Source: CAVQBP01 sp963723205 (lineage in GTDB: Bacteria > Bacteroidota > Ignavibacteria > Ignavibacteriales > Ignavibacteriaceae). From it: DNA of 64,000 bases. The stretch covers positions 62,001 to 126,000 of the forward strand of contig CAVRQC010000006.1 in NCBI GenBank assembly GCA_963723205.1, given 5' to 3'. Below, one piece after another: positions 51,687 to 60,238 of this stretch (position 1 is the stretch's first letter; every line of letters starts with the position of its first letter). The notes below the pieces were generated by a model, which saw only the letters and a list, made by a program, of their open reading frames with translations, was not told where the DNA came from and made no database searches. A program made the position numbers and the translations under genes.

Positions 51687-53915
51687 ATGATTTCAACAAA
51701 AGAAAATATCCTCGAACAATCAGTACAATATTTAAAATCGGTAGGCCCTAAACGGGCAGAAGCTTTTAAAAAAATCGGGATAGAAACTATTCACGATATT
51801 CTTTTCTTTTTTCCTTCCAAACACCTTGACAGAACAACAACGATAACATCATCAAAAGCATACAGCTATTTAATGGCTGGCTATGACGGAGAATTAACTA
51901 TTATTGCTAAAGTCGCTGATAAAGAAATTAGAAGATTCGGCAAACGGGAAATTATGAAAGTTCAGTTAAGAGATCCTTCAGGATTTTTTGAGTGTACATG
52001 GTTTCAAGGTGCAAAATATTTTTATTCTGTTTTTAATGAAGGAGATTTTTTCGCTGTCTCAGGTAAACCGGAAATTTCAAAATACGGCAATCTTCAATTT
52101 ATACATCCAGATTTTGACCGGATATCGGAAGATGAATCTCAAAATCTTTTAAATACAGGAAAAATAATTCCTTTCTACAGGATCCCTAAAGAATTAAAAG
52201 AAAAAAATATTGGCGATTTCAGTTTAAGAAAAATTATCAGCAATGCAGTTGAAAATTATGCTGACTTGCTTGAGGAAACATTAACACAGGAAATAATTGC
52301 AGAACACAATTTATTAAATATAAAAGAAGCGGTAAAAAATTTTCATTATCCCGAAACCAAGGAAAAATTATCTACAGCTTTAAAAAGATTTAAATTTGAA
52401 GAACTATTTTATCTTGAAACGCTTGTTGCTTTAAGGAAATCAAATTATAAGACAAAACTTTCAGGGCATTCTTTGAAAATTAGATCCAAATTGATCCCGT
52501 TTTTTCTGCAAACACTTCCATTCAACCTTACAAAAGCACAGCTAAAAGTTTTAAGTGAAATTAAAAAAGACATGGAATCTCCATTCCCAATGAACAGGCT
52601 TCTGCAGGGAGATGTTGGAAGTGGAAAAACAATTGTTGCTCTAATTGCTATGCTTATTGCAGTTGATAATGATTTTCAAGCTGCTTTAATGGCGCCTACA
52701 GAAATTTTAGCAGACCAGCATGCAAAAAACATTGTAAAATTACTCAAACCTTTAAAACGTACTTCAAATAATTCTGAAAATAAAAATCAAATAAAAGTAA
52801 GCTTGCTTTTAGGAGGACAAACCAAATCGGCGAAAGAAAAGTTAAGGATTAGTAATGAGCTGCAGGAAGCAGATATAGTGGTAGGTACTCATGCTTTGTT
52901 TGAGGAAGATGTAAAATTTAGAAACCTTGGACTTGTTATAGTTGATGAACAACATAGATTTGGTGTTGCGCAAAGAGCCAAACTTCAAAGTAAAGCTGAA
53001 ACACCGGATGTAATCGTTATGAGTGCTACTCCTATTCCAAGAACATTATCCATGACTGTTTATGGTGATTTGGATGTTTCTACTATTGATGAAATGCCGA
53101 AAAACAGGAAAGCAGTAAAAACTATTTTAAGGGATGAAAGTAAGTTGCCTGAAATCTATAAGTTCATTCTGGATAAACATAAAGCAGGATATCAATCCTT
53201 TATTGTTTATCCTCTTGTAGAAGAATCGGATAAAATTGAATTAAAAGCTGCCGAGACTTACTATAACAAGCTAAAGGAAACTTATTTAAACAAATTAAAG
53301 ATCGGTTTAGTTCACGGTAAAATGAATTGGCAGAAAAAAGAAGAAGCAATGCAGTTGTTCCTTGCAAAAGAATTTGATGTACTAATTGCTACTACTGTTA
53401 TTGAAGTAGGTATAGATATTCCCGACGCAAATATAATTTTAATAAATGACGCACACCGTTTTGGTCTTTCACAGCTTCACCAGCTAAGGGGAAGAATAGG
53501 TAGGGGAAATAAACAAGCTTACTGTATTCTTGTAACAAAAAAAGAATTTGTCTCCGAAGGAAAGTTACCCTTAAATGATCTTGATGTTAATTATATGTCC
53601 TCTTCACAAATAGAAAAATATAAGACTTCGATAAGACTGCAATCCATGGTTAATTATAAAGATGGATTTCAAATTGCAGACATTGATTTGAAGCTCAGAG
53701 GCCCTGGTGATATTTTCAGTACTAAACAAAGTGGTTTCCCTGATTTAAAATATGCAGACATAGTCAATGATATAAATTTATTAATGAAAGCGAAACTATC
53801 TGCATTTAAATTAATAGATAATGATCCTCATATAAATTCAGAACAAAATAAAATCATTCGACAAAATTTAATTAAGAATTATTCACACCATCTTAGTTAT
53901 GCCAGGATAGCTTAA
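51687..53915 (+). CDS. recG: ATP-dependent DNA helicase RecG
   Basis: RecG remodels stalled replication forks and Holliday junctions. In 742 residues: an N-terminal wedge/OB domain (about 15-200; VQYLKSVGPKRAEAFKKIGI, DILFFFPSKHLDRT), then superfamily 2 helicase motifs: Walker A GDVGSGKTIVALIA (about 308), AALMAPTEILADQHA, the Walker B variant VDEQHRFGVAQR, SATPIPRTLSM, then LIATTVIEVGIDIPDAN and RGRIGRGNKQAYCIL, and the RecG end domain LRGPGDIFSTKQSGFPDLKYAD. All motifs are intact. The 210-base gap after it is extremely A/T rich and carries the promoter of the next operon. Confidence 0.97.
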   Translation: MISTKENILEQSVQYLKSVGPKRAEAFKKIGIETIHDILFFFPSKHLDRTTTITSSKAYSYLMAGYDGELTIIAKVADKEIRRFGKREIMKVQLRDPSGFFECTWFQGAKYFYSVFNEGDFFAVSGKPEISKYGNLQFIHPDFDRISEDESQNLLNTGKIIPFYRIPKELKEKNIGDFSLRKIISNAVENYADLLEETLTQEIIAEHNLLNIKEAVKNFHYPETKEKLSTALKRFKFEELFYLETLVALRKSNYKTKLSGHSLKIRSKLIPFFLQTLPFNLTKAQLKVLSEIKKDMESPFPMNRLLQGDVGSGKTIVALIAMLIAVDNDFQAALMAPTEILADQHAKNIVKLLKPLKRTSNNSENKNQIKVSLLLGGQTKSAKEKLRISNELQEADIVVGTHALFEEDVKFRNLGLVIVDEQHRFGVAQRAKLQSKAETPDVIVMSATPIPRTLSMTVYGDLDVSTIDEMPKNRKAVKTILRDESKLPEIYKFILDKHKAGYQSFIVYPLVEESDKIELKAAETYYNKLKETYLNKLKIGLVHGKMNWQKKEEAMQLFLAKEFDVLIATTVIEVGIDIPDANIILINDAHRFGLSQLHQLRGRIGRGNKQAYCILVTKKEFVSEGKLPLNDLDVNYMSSSQIEKYKTSIRLQSMVNYKDGFQIADIDLKLRGPGDIFSTKQSGFPDLKYADIVNDINLLMKAKLSAFKLIDNDPHINSEQNKIIRQNLIKNYSHHLSYARIA

Positions 53916-54054
53916 AGATTTAATTATCGAGAAAAAATTAATTCAATTAAAAAATTTCCCCCGTCTTTGATATAAAAAATTAATGATACCAGACACAAAA
54001 ATAATTTTTAAAAAAATTTTTAAATTTTTTTTTTATTTTAAAGCAAAAAAATTA

Positions 54055-54084
54055 TTGACTTAAAAATATTATTAGTTATATTTG
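54055..54084 (+). promoter_or_regulatory. Bacteroidota-type promoter of the ATP-grasp/GNAT/KamA operon
   Basis: TTG (54055-54057), 19 bases, TATATTTG (54077-54084), an exact TAnnTTTG -7 box with the usual spacing. Immediately upstream (53990-54050) is a stretch of almost pure A and T runs, like an UP element. AAAGGA at 54102-54107 follows, some 18 bases before the TTG start codon. Confidence 0.65.
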
Positions 54085-54125
54085 CTAACAAAAAAAAATT
54101 TAAAGGAAAAAAAATTTTATCTTCC

Positions 54126-55196
54126 TTGAATAACTTAAGACTGAATGTTGCATTAACATACAATGTCAAACCAGAAAGTGAAACTTTCCAAGAAAATTTA
54201 TCCCCAATTTTAAAAGAACCAGCTGCAGAAAAAAAATTATTAACTGATACTTATGCAGAATGGGATACCAGGGAGACAATAAATGCAGTTAAGTTTGCAA
54301 TTGAATCTTTTCATAATGTTACAATGATTGAAGCTGATTATTATGCATTCGAAAAATTCAAGGAATACAAACCGGATATAGTTTTTAATATTGCCGAGGG
54401 CTTTAACGGGAACGGCAGGGAAGCACAAATACCTTCTATGCTCGAGATGCTTCAAATACCTTATACAGGCTCGGATCCTTTAACCCTTTCAATTTGTCTC
54501 GATAAAGCCCGTACAAAAGAAATTTTATATTATTATAAGATACCTAATTCGAAATTTTTAGTAGCTGATGATTTAAACCATATATCAAACTCAAGTTACA
54601 ATTTTCCACTGATCGTAAAACCCGTTTCGGAAGGTTCAAGCAAAGGGATATATTCTTCCTCCTTTGTAAATAATCCGAAGGAATTAAAAGACGAAGTTGA
54701 AAGAATAATATCTGAATATAATCAATCTGCTTTAATAGAAGAGTTTTTACCCGGAAGGGAATTTACCATTGCTATTCTAGGTAATGGAAAAACAGCAGAG
54801 GTTTTGCCAATTGTGGAAATAAATTATAATGAATTCCCCGAGGATTTTATTCCATTATACTCTTACGAAGCAAAATGGATCCTGGACACAAAAGAAAATC
54901 CTCTGGATGTTTTTACCTGCCCTGCATTATTAGACAAACAGCTTGAAGAGAAAATAAAAAATATTTCTTTGCAAGCATATAATATTCTTCGATGCAGGGA
55001 CTGGAGCAGGATTGATGTTCGGCTTGATAAAGATGGAGAGCCGAATATTATAGAAATAAATCCTCTGCCGGGTATACTGCCGAACCCGGAAGAAAACTCC
55101 TGCTATCCAAAGGCTGCAAGAGCAATAGGTTTAAATTATAACGATATGATCAACAGAGTTCTTTTAGAAGCTGCTAAAAGATACAACATTATATGA
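54126..55196 (+). CDS. D-Ala-D-Ala ligase-like ATP-grasp enzyme 1
   Basis: A 356-residue ATP-grasp carboxylate-amine ligase. Landmarks are PDIVFNIAEGFNGNGREAQI, YTGSDPLTLSICLDKARTK, the Gly-rich loop VSEGSSKGIYSSSF, IEEFLPGREFTIAILGN and the Mg-binding RIDVRLDKDG and IIEINPLPGI. The D-Ala-D-Ala ligase active-site form HGxxGEDG is replaced by AEGFNGNGRE, so the amino acid partners probably differ from D-alanine. The start is a TTG at 54126, the only option, with AAAGGA some 18 bases upstream. Its stop overlaps the next ATG by 4 bases (ATGA). The operon continues with a second ligase, a GNAT and a KamA-type enzyme, so it may make an amide-linked amino acid. Confidence 0.85.
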   Translation: MNNLRLNVALTYNVKPESETFQENLSPILKEPAAEKKLLTDTYAEWDTRETINAVKFAIESFHNVTMIEADYYAFEKFKEYKPDIVFNIAEGFNGNGREAQIPSMLEMLQIPYTGSDPLTLSICLDKARTKEILYYYKIPNSKFLVADDLNHISNSSYNFPLIVKPVSEGSSKGIYSSSFVNNPKELKDEVERIISEYNQSALIEEFLPGREFTIAILGNGKTAEVLPIVEINYNEFPEDFIPLYSYEAKWILDTKENPLDVFTCPALLDKQLEEKIKNISLQAYNILRCRDWSRIDVRLDKDGEPNIIEINPLPGILPNPEENSCYPKAARAIGLNYNDMINRVLLEAAKRYNII

Positions 55197-56269
55197 AGAT
55201 AAATGCTAAAATTTTAATTTGCTATAATTCTCCGATTAGCATCTTCCCTGTCTATAATGGAAAACCTTCAAAAAAAGGTTTATCCCCCGATGACCTGTCT
55301 GAAAAAGGATTCTCAAGAGAAATCAATAGTGTTCAAGAGAAGCTTTCTAAATATTTCCGGCATGTTTTTACTCTTGCAATAGACAGAAATGTTGAGCGTA
55401 CTATTAAACAGATTAATAAATTCTCACCCGATGTTATCTTCAATTTTGTTGAAGCTGTTGAAGGAATTTCTTCATACGAATATTGTATGGCGGGTGTTTT
55501 TCAACTATTAGGATTTGAATTCACAGGCAATCTTCCTGTTTGCCTTGGTAACTGTTTAAATAAAGCAAGAACTAAAAACATTCTTAAATCATTTGGGATA
55601 CCAACTCCCGGATATATGACGGTAAAACCGAAAGAAAAAATTACTGAAGATAAATTTAACCTTCCTTATCCTGCCATTTTAAAATTACTTAACGAAGATG
55701 CGAGTATTGGAATTTCGGAATTCTCTGTAGTAAAGAACTTTACACAATTAAAAAAACAACTAAGCTTTTTACATAGGACTTATAAACAAGAAGTCATAAT
55801 AGAAGAATATGTAGATGGCCGTGAACTCAATGTTGCAATCCTAAATAACAAAGCTCTCCCGATCTCTGAAATTAAATTTACAGGATTGCCGGATGGTCTG
55901 CCTAAAATAGTAACCTATGATGGTAAATGGATTGCAAACAGTATCTATTATGAAAACACAAAACCGAAATGTCCAGCGAAATTAAATCAAAAAATTAAAA
56001 ATAAAATTGAAAAAACCGCATTATTAGCGTTCGAAGCATTAAACTGTAGAGACTATGCTAGGGTAGATATAAGATTGAAAGATAGTATACCATATGTAGT
56101 CGAAGTTAATCCTAATCCGGATATTTCTGTTGATTCAGGATTTGCAAGAGCAGCATCAGCTGCCGGCATTTCTCATCAGGAGTTGCTGTTTGAAATTGTA
56201 AACCAGGCATTGATTCGATACAAAGAATTAAACGTAAAGAAATATGATACGGAAAATAAAGCAAGTTGA
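55193..56269 (+). CDS. D-Ala-D-Ala ligase-like ATP-grasp enzyme 2
   Basis: A 358-residue paralogue-like ATP-grasp ligase, clearly diverged from its neighbour. It has VIFNFVEAVEGISSYEYCM, FTGNLPVCLGNCLNKARTK, the modified glycine loop LNEDASIGISEFS, IIEEYVDGRELNVAILNN, and the metal site RVDIRLKDSIPYVVEVNPNPDIS. The loop has lost two Gly/Ser positions compared with enzyme 1, and the N-terminal ~60 residues (KGLSPDDLSEKGFSREINSVQ) are different, so a distinct substrate is likely. It starts 4 bases inside enzyme 1 and its end overlaps the GNAT start by 26 bases: tight coupling in one operon. Not the cell's general Ddl, by these features. Confidence 0.83.
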   Translation: MKINAKILICYNSPISIFPVYNGKPSKKGLSPDDLSEKGFSREINSVQEKLSKYFRHVFTLAIDRNVERTIKQINKFSPDVIFNFVEAVEGISSYEYCMAGVFQLLGFEFTGNLPVCLGNCLNKARTKNILKSFGIPTPGYMTVKPKEKITEDKFNLPYPAILKLLNEDASIGISEFSVVKNFTQLKKQLSFLHRTYKQEVIIEEYVDGRELNVAILNNKALPISEIKFTGLPDGLPKIVTYDGKWIANSIYYENTKPKCPAKLNQKIKNKIEKTALLAFEALNCRDYARVDIRLKDSIPYVVEVNPNPDISVDSGFARAASAAGISHQELLFEIVNQALIRYKELNVKKYDTENKAS

Positions 56270-56717
56270 TGTCGAGGAGATTGAAAGGATTTTAAATAAG
56301 ATCCCGATTTTTTCTGAGGCTGAAGTTAAAGTTGGCATGGAATTGGTAAACATTGCTGCCTCGGATATTGAACAAACTGATTACAATGTGTTTGTTTATG
56401 AAGAAGACAAAAAGATTTACGGGTATTATTGTACCGGAAGAAGACCACTGACGGATGCAGTTTATGATTTATATTGGATCGCAGCCGATCCGGAATCAAA
56501 AAAAAAAGGTATTGGTAGATTGTTATTGCAACATGCTGAAAATTTTGTTCTTGAAAAACAAGGCAGATGGCTTTTGGCTGAAACATCTTCAAAACAAAGC
56601 TATGAAAAAACAAGAAATTTTTATTTGAGAAATAATTTCTCGGTGATAGCCCAGATAAATGATTTTTATACTGTGGGCGATTCGCTAATTATTTTCGGAA
56701 AGTTTTTCAATAAATAA
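56244..56717 (+). CDS. GNAT-family N-acetyltransferase
   Basis: A 157-residue acetyltransferase of the GNAT fold. The N-terminal helices carry VDVEEIERILNKIPIFSEAE; the beta4 segment is VYDLYWIAADPESKKKG and the acetyl-CoA pyrophosphate loop is KKKGIGRLLLQHAENFV (R/Q-x-x-G-x-G/A form), followed by WLLAETSSKQSYEKTRNFYLRNN. It overlaps the second ligase by 26 bases and is 19 bases before the KamA-type gene. GNAT plus lysine 2,3-aminomutase is the arrangement of ablB/ablA, which makes N-epsilon-acetyl-beta-lysine as a compatible solute, but this GNAT is much shorter than the archaeal AblB (about 270), so the acceptor may differ. Confidence 0.85.
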   Translation: MIRKIKQVDVEEIERILNKIPIFSEAEVKVGMELVNIAASDIEQTDYNVFVYEEDKKIYGYYCTGRRPLTDAVYDLYWIAADPESKKKGIGRLLLQHAENFVLEKQGRWLLAETSSKQSYEKTRNFYLRNNFSVIAQINDFYTVGDSLIIFGKFFNK

Positions 56718-56736
56718 GAACAAACAGAGGAAAGTC

Positions 56737-57909
56737 ATGGAACTGTGGCAGCAAATGGTAAGAGACAGTATTCATTCTGTAGATCAGCTTGTAGAAAAAT
56801 TCGGGATCGACAGGCAGGACGCTGAAGACCTGGATGAATTTTTCCAGGCAAGGATCAATCCTTACTATCTAAGTTTAATTAGATATCCGGGTGATCCGAT
56901 CTGGCGCCAATGCGTACCTGACAGAATGGAACTTGATGATTTTGATGCGGAAGAAGATCCATTGATGGAAGATGCAATGAGTCCCGTTCCTAATATCACT
57001 CACCGATATCCTGATCGTGCCCTATTCCTTGTAACAAGCCAATGCGGTTTGTATTGCCGTTTCTGTACAAGAAAAAGAAAAGTCGGTGATTATGAAAAAA
57101 TTTCTATGAAGGGATTGGAAAGTGCATTTAAGTATATTGAAAAGCATACCGAAATAAGAGATGTTATTCTTTCCGGCGGCGATCCTTTAATGTTAACCGA
57201 TGTCATGCTCGAAAAAATCTTAAAACGGTTAAGATCAATCCCTCATTTGGAAATAATAAGAATCGGATCAAAAATGCCTTGCGTTCTTCCCCAAAGAATT
57301 ACTCCGGAACTATGTAAGATGCTGAAAAAATATCATCCGGTTTATTTGAATACTCATTTCAATCATCCATGGGAAATTACGCGGGAAAGTTCTAAAGCAT
57401 GTGAAATGCTTGCGGATTCCGGGATTCCGGTTGGAAACCAGATGGTTTTGATGAGAGGTGTAAATGATGATCCCGCTGTAGTGAAAGAATTAATGCAGAA
57501 GTTATTAAAGATTAGAGTCCGTCCTTATTATATGTATATGGCTGATGAAACAAAGGGAGCTAATCATTTTAGAACTTCTATAGAAACCGGTTTGGAAATT
57601 ATAGAAAACCTTCGCGGTCATACAAGCGGATTGGCAATTCCTCATTTTGTTATTGATGCGCCTGGTGGAGGCGGAAAGATCCCGATTCTTCCAAATTATG
57701 TGCTGCATCATGATGAAGATAAAATTATACTCAGGAATTACCAGCAAAAGGTATATTCTTATAAAAATTATAATGACCGTAATAACCCAAACAGTAAAAA
57801 CGGCAAAACTTTCAAAATAAGAGCCAGCAAGAAAAATGGTAAATCCAAAGAAAATGAACCAAGTTTATTTGAGCTGGAAGAGCCTGTTTTTGAAGAGGTA
57901 GAAAATTAA
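56737..57909 (+). CDS. KamA-family radical SAM aminomutase (lysine 2,3-aminomutase-like)
   Basis: A 390-residue radical SAM, PLP-dependent enzyme that moves an amino group from the alpha to the beta carbon. The iron-sulfur cysteines are C103, C107 and C110 (CGLYCRFCTRKRK); the PLP lysine is K314 (APGGGGKIPILPN). The two acidic residues that hold the side-chain amine of lysine in Clostridium LAM (D293 and D330) are present as D270 (YMYMADETKG) and D307 (VIDAPGGGG), 37 apart in both; glutamate 2,3-aminomutases change these. Lysine or a similar diamino acid is therefore the likely substrate. The last ~50 residues are a Lys/Asn/Glu-rich extension. It ends the operon against a perfect hairpin. Confidence 0.88.
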   Translation: MELWQQMVRDSIHSVDQLVEKFGIDRQDAEDLDEFFQARINPYYLSLIRYPGDPIWRQCVPDRMELDDFDAEEDPLMEDAMSPVPNITHRYPDRALFLVTSQCGLYCRFCTRKRKVGDYEKISMKGLESAFKYIEKHTEIRDVILSGGDPLMLTDVMLEKILKRLRSIPHLEIIRIGSKMPCVLPQRITPELCKMLKKYHPVYLNTHFNHPWEITRESSKACEMLADSGIPVGNQMVLMRGVNDDPAVVKELMQKLLKIRVRPYYMYMADETKGANHFRTSIETGLEIIENLRGHTSGLAIPHFVIDAPGGGGKIPILPNYVLHHDEDKIILRNYQQKVYSYKNYNDRNNPNSKNGKTFKIRASKKNGKSKENEPSLFELEEPVFEEVEN

Positions 57910-57917
57910 TAATGAAT

Positions 57918-57946
57918 GCAGGGAATGCAAAATTTGCATTCCCTGC
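57918..57946. terminator. Perfect 14-bp hairpin between convergent genes
   Basis: GCAGGGAATGCAAA (57918-57931) and its exact inverse (57933-57946) pair around one base. It lies between the KamA-type stop and the last codon of the thioredoxin-like gene on the other strand, whose stop it touches. It probably ends transcription from both directions, without a classical T-run. Confidence 0.65.
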
Positions 57947-58545
57947 TAGCTGTGAGCTGTTAAAATTTTTATCATGTCTTTTTCTAATGTATCGCGGGGT
58001 GATTCAATTATTCTTCCCAGTTCATTTCCATCTTTATAAAAAATAATTGTTGGAACAAGTTCTATTTTAAGACCGTTCAGTTCATCTCCCTTTGTTTTTT
58101 TATCTTCATCAACACAAATAATTTTTACTTTTTCTGAAGGATAATTCATCGCATCAAGAATTTTAAAGAACCGGGGGACTTCCCTCCTGCTGTCACTGCA
58201 CCAGGTTCCCATAACAACCTTTATATTCACATTTTTCAGACCATTTTTAATTTCTTTTAAACTTACCGAATCAACATTATACAAATCATATTCAGACATC
58301 CACCACCAATTGAAACTCGTATCCTTAAATGCTTCTCTGCTGCATTCACCAATTAACATCGGCATTCCGGAGTAACTATCCTTTACAATATTATTCAGTT
58401 TTTTATCTGTTGATCCGGAATCTGCCGGCAAATTTTTCATTACAACAATAATAGTATTTTGTTGAGATTTTAAGCCGGGGATTTTAGGTTTACCAAGCAA
58501 TATGCCAGCAGCAAAAATAGATAAGAACAAAATTTTCATTAACAT
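57946..58545 (-). CDS. Secreted thioredoxin-fold protein with a CxxS site
   Basis: A 199-residue protein. I place the start at the ATG at 58545 (MLMKILFLSIFAAGILLG, a signal peptide), with AGGA seven bases before it; an upstream in-frame ATG at 58590 lies inside nadK and would bury the signal. The thioredoxin fold is in the C-terminal part: VVMGTWCSDSRREVPRFFKIL, then IICVDEDKK and LVPTIIFYKDG, with the cis-Pro in VPT. The active site is C-S-D-S, so the resolving cysteine is Ser; such proteins occur widely in Bacteroidota and may be isomerases, or act by a glutathione-like or non-redox mechanism. It follows nadK by 11 bases. Confidence 0.85.
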   Translation of the reverse strand: MLMKILFLSIFAAGILLGKPKIPGLKSQQNTIIVVMKNLPADSGSTDKKLNNIVKDSYSGMPMLIGECSREAFKDTSFNWWWMSEYDLYNVDSVSLKEIKNGLKNVNIKVVMGTWCSDSRREVPRFFKILDAMNYPSEKVKIICVDEDKKTKGDELNGLKIELVPTIIFYKDGNELGRIIESPRDTLEKDMIKILTAHS

Positions 58546-58556
58546 ATTTAGTCCTG

Positions 58557-59441
58557 CTAGAAAGAATTTAATCTTAAATCTATCCCCCATAAAAGTTTAT
58601 TTCTAAGGGTTTCGAAGTAGTTTGTCAGGGAAGTATGAACTAGCTTAAACGGACGATCACTTTTACTAATTCTTACTTCAAGCGGGGGTGAAAAAGTAAA
58701 TACTCTTTGCCCATCACAGTTTACAAGAATTTCTTTATGCAGTGAACTAATCCGGACAGAAATTGTTTCATTGCCAGGCAAAACCAGTGGACGCATAGAC
58801 AAGCTATGAGGTGAAATCGGGCTTAAAGTTATTACATCAGTTTTAGGGCTAACAATCGGACCGCCAGCTGACAGAGAATAACCCGTGGAACCAGTAGGTG
58901 TAGCGACAATTAATCCATCGGCAGAAAATGTGGTAACATATTTATCACCTATATCAATATCAAGCTGGATCATTTTAGGCCATCCGCCTTTGTCGAAAAC
59001 AATATCATTTATTGCATAAAGTCTTTCTATTTTATGTCCGATGCATTCACCGGTTATGATCATTCTTTCTTCAATTTCATAATTCCCGTCTTTGATCTCT
59101 TTTATAAAAGTATCAATCTGGTTTATATTAACCTCAGCAAGAAAACCTAACTTTCCAATGTTAATGCCGAATACAGGTTTATTATGAAATTGTGCCTGGT
59201 AAGCTGTTGCAAGCATAGTCCCGTCTCCGCCGATCGATATTATCATATCACTTTTTTTACACAGCTTATCACTTTCAACAAACTTGGTCTTATTGATTTT
59301 TTCTTTAATTAAATCCTTATTTTCCGAAATAAGATCCATTAATAAGTAATCAAATCCGTTTTCTTTCAGCGTTTTAATCAATATTGAAATTACTTCGTAA
59401 ACTTTGGCTTTTGAAATATTTGCAACTATACCAATTATCAT
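58557..59441 (-). CDS. nadK: NAD kinase
   Basis: NadK makes NADP from NAD and ATP. The catalytic motif is SIGGDGTMLATAY (residues 70-82, Asp73), followed by GFLAEVN, the AINDIVFDKG block with the NE/D equivalent, and the signature ATPTGSTGYSLSAGGPIV that binds the nucleotide. Length 294 is usual. The gene lies 41 bases after the GT2 gene on the same strand and 11 bases ahead of the thioredoxin-like gene, so it is in a run of minus-strand genes but without a functional link to the polysaccharide set. Confidence 0.96.
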   Translation of the reverse strand: MIIGIVANISKAKVYEVISILIKTLKENGFDYLLMDLISENKDLIKEKINKTKFVESDKLCKKSDMIISIGGDGTMLATAYQAQFHNKPVFGINIGKLGFLAEVNINQIDTFIKEIKDGNYEIEERMIITGECIGHKIERLYAINDIVFDKGGWPKMIQLDIDIGDKYVTTFSADGLIVATPTGSTGYSLSAGGPIVSPKTDVITLSPISPHSLSMRPLVLPGNETISVRISSLHKEILVNCDGQRVFTFSPPLEVRISKSDRPFKLVHTSLTNYFETLRNKLLWGIDLRLNSF

Positions 59442-59482
59442 TTCATTTTCAAATTTCTATAATTTATAATGAACTAAATTTC

Positions 59483-60238
59483 TTACTTGCTTTTTAACTC
59501 CCACAATTTACAATATTTTGTGAAAACATATGCCGAAGAAAATATTGCCAGGATAAATCCCTGTACTCCGTCAAGAAAGCCTCTTTTTATAATGAACATT
59601 TTTATAAAAATAAAAAGCGGTCTTAAAATTATATCTGAAATTAAAAAAGATTTTCCTTTATTGAAAAGCTCTTCCGCAGCTAATGTAGTGTACCTGTTAA
59701 ATTTAACAAAGTAATGGTGGATAGTGGGATCGGTATAGTGATTAATATCATTACTTAGTTTTCCAACCTCTCCTTTCACAACAAGATTCTCATGAACATC
59801 TTTCTCATCGAATTTAACTTTATATTTATCAAAAAGGCGCGTAATTCTTCCCGGATACCATCCGCTGTGTTTAATCCACTTGCCCAGGAAAAACGCTTTA
59901 CGTGGAATAGAATATGCAGCATATTCCGGCGATTTATTTTTAAATTCAGTTATCTCGTCCGATAATTCCATCGTTAATTCTTCGTCTGCATCAATCCACA
60001 AGACCCAATCATTCGATGTTAATGAAACCGCATACTGTTTTGTTTTCGAGTATCCCTGCCATCTTTTAATACTGCATTTAACTTCCGCAAAGGATTTGGT
60101 TATTTCCAATGTCTTATCATTTGAATCTTCATCAACAATAACTACTATTTCATCTATACATTTTCGCTGGCTTTCGATGCATCTTTGAATATTCAGTTCT
60201 TCATTCTTCGCAATAACTATGGAAGATATTTTAAACAT
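59483..60238 (-). CDS. Glycosyltransferase family 2 (lipopolysaccharide core type)
   Basis: A 251-residue GT-A glycosyltransferase. The N terminus SSIVIAKNEELNIQRCIESQ, VVIVDEDSNDKTLEI and the metal-binding DADEE of WVLWIDADEELTMEL are all classic; WYPGRITRLFDKYKVKF and VHENLVVKGEVGKL are typical of the WaaE/KdtX-like group that adds a sugar to the inner LPS core. A hydrophobic C-terminal helix (about 215-240) suggests membrane contact. Its ATG directly follows the stop of the upstream GT9 gene. The sugar donor is not known. Confidence 0.9.
   Translation of the reverse strand: MFKISSIVIAKNEELNIQRCIESQRKCIDEIVVIVDEDSNDKTLEITKSFAEVKCSIKRWQGYSKTKQYAVSLTSNDWVLWIDADEELTMELSDEITEFKNKSPEYAAYSIPRKAFFLGKWIKHSGWYPGRITRLFDKYKVKFDEKDVHENLVVKGEVGKLSNDINHYTDPTIHHYFVKFNRYTTLAAEELFNKGKSFLISDIILRPLFIFIKMFIIKRGFLDGVQGFILAIFSSAYVFTKYCKLWELKSK

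Noticed and set aside
53985..54050. A/T-only tract as a replication origin
   Set aside because: No DnaA-box cluster or dnaA/dnaN/gyrB genes nearby; it fits an UP element before the promoter at 54055.
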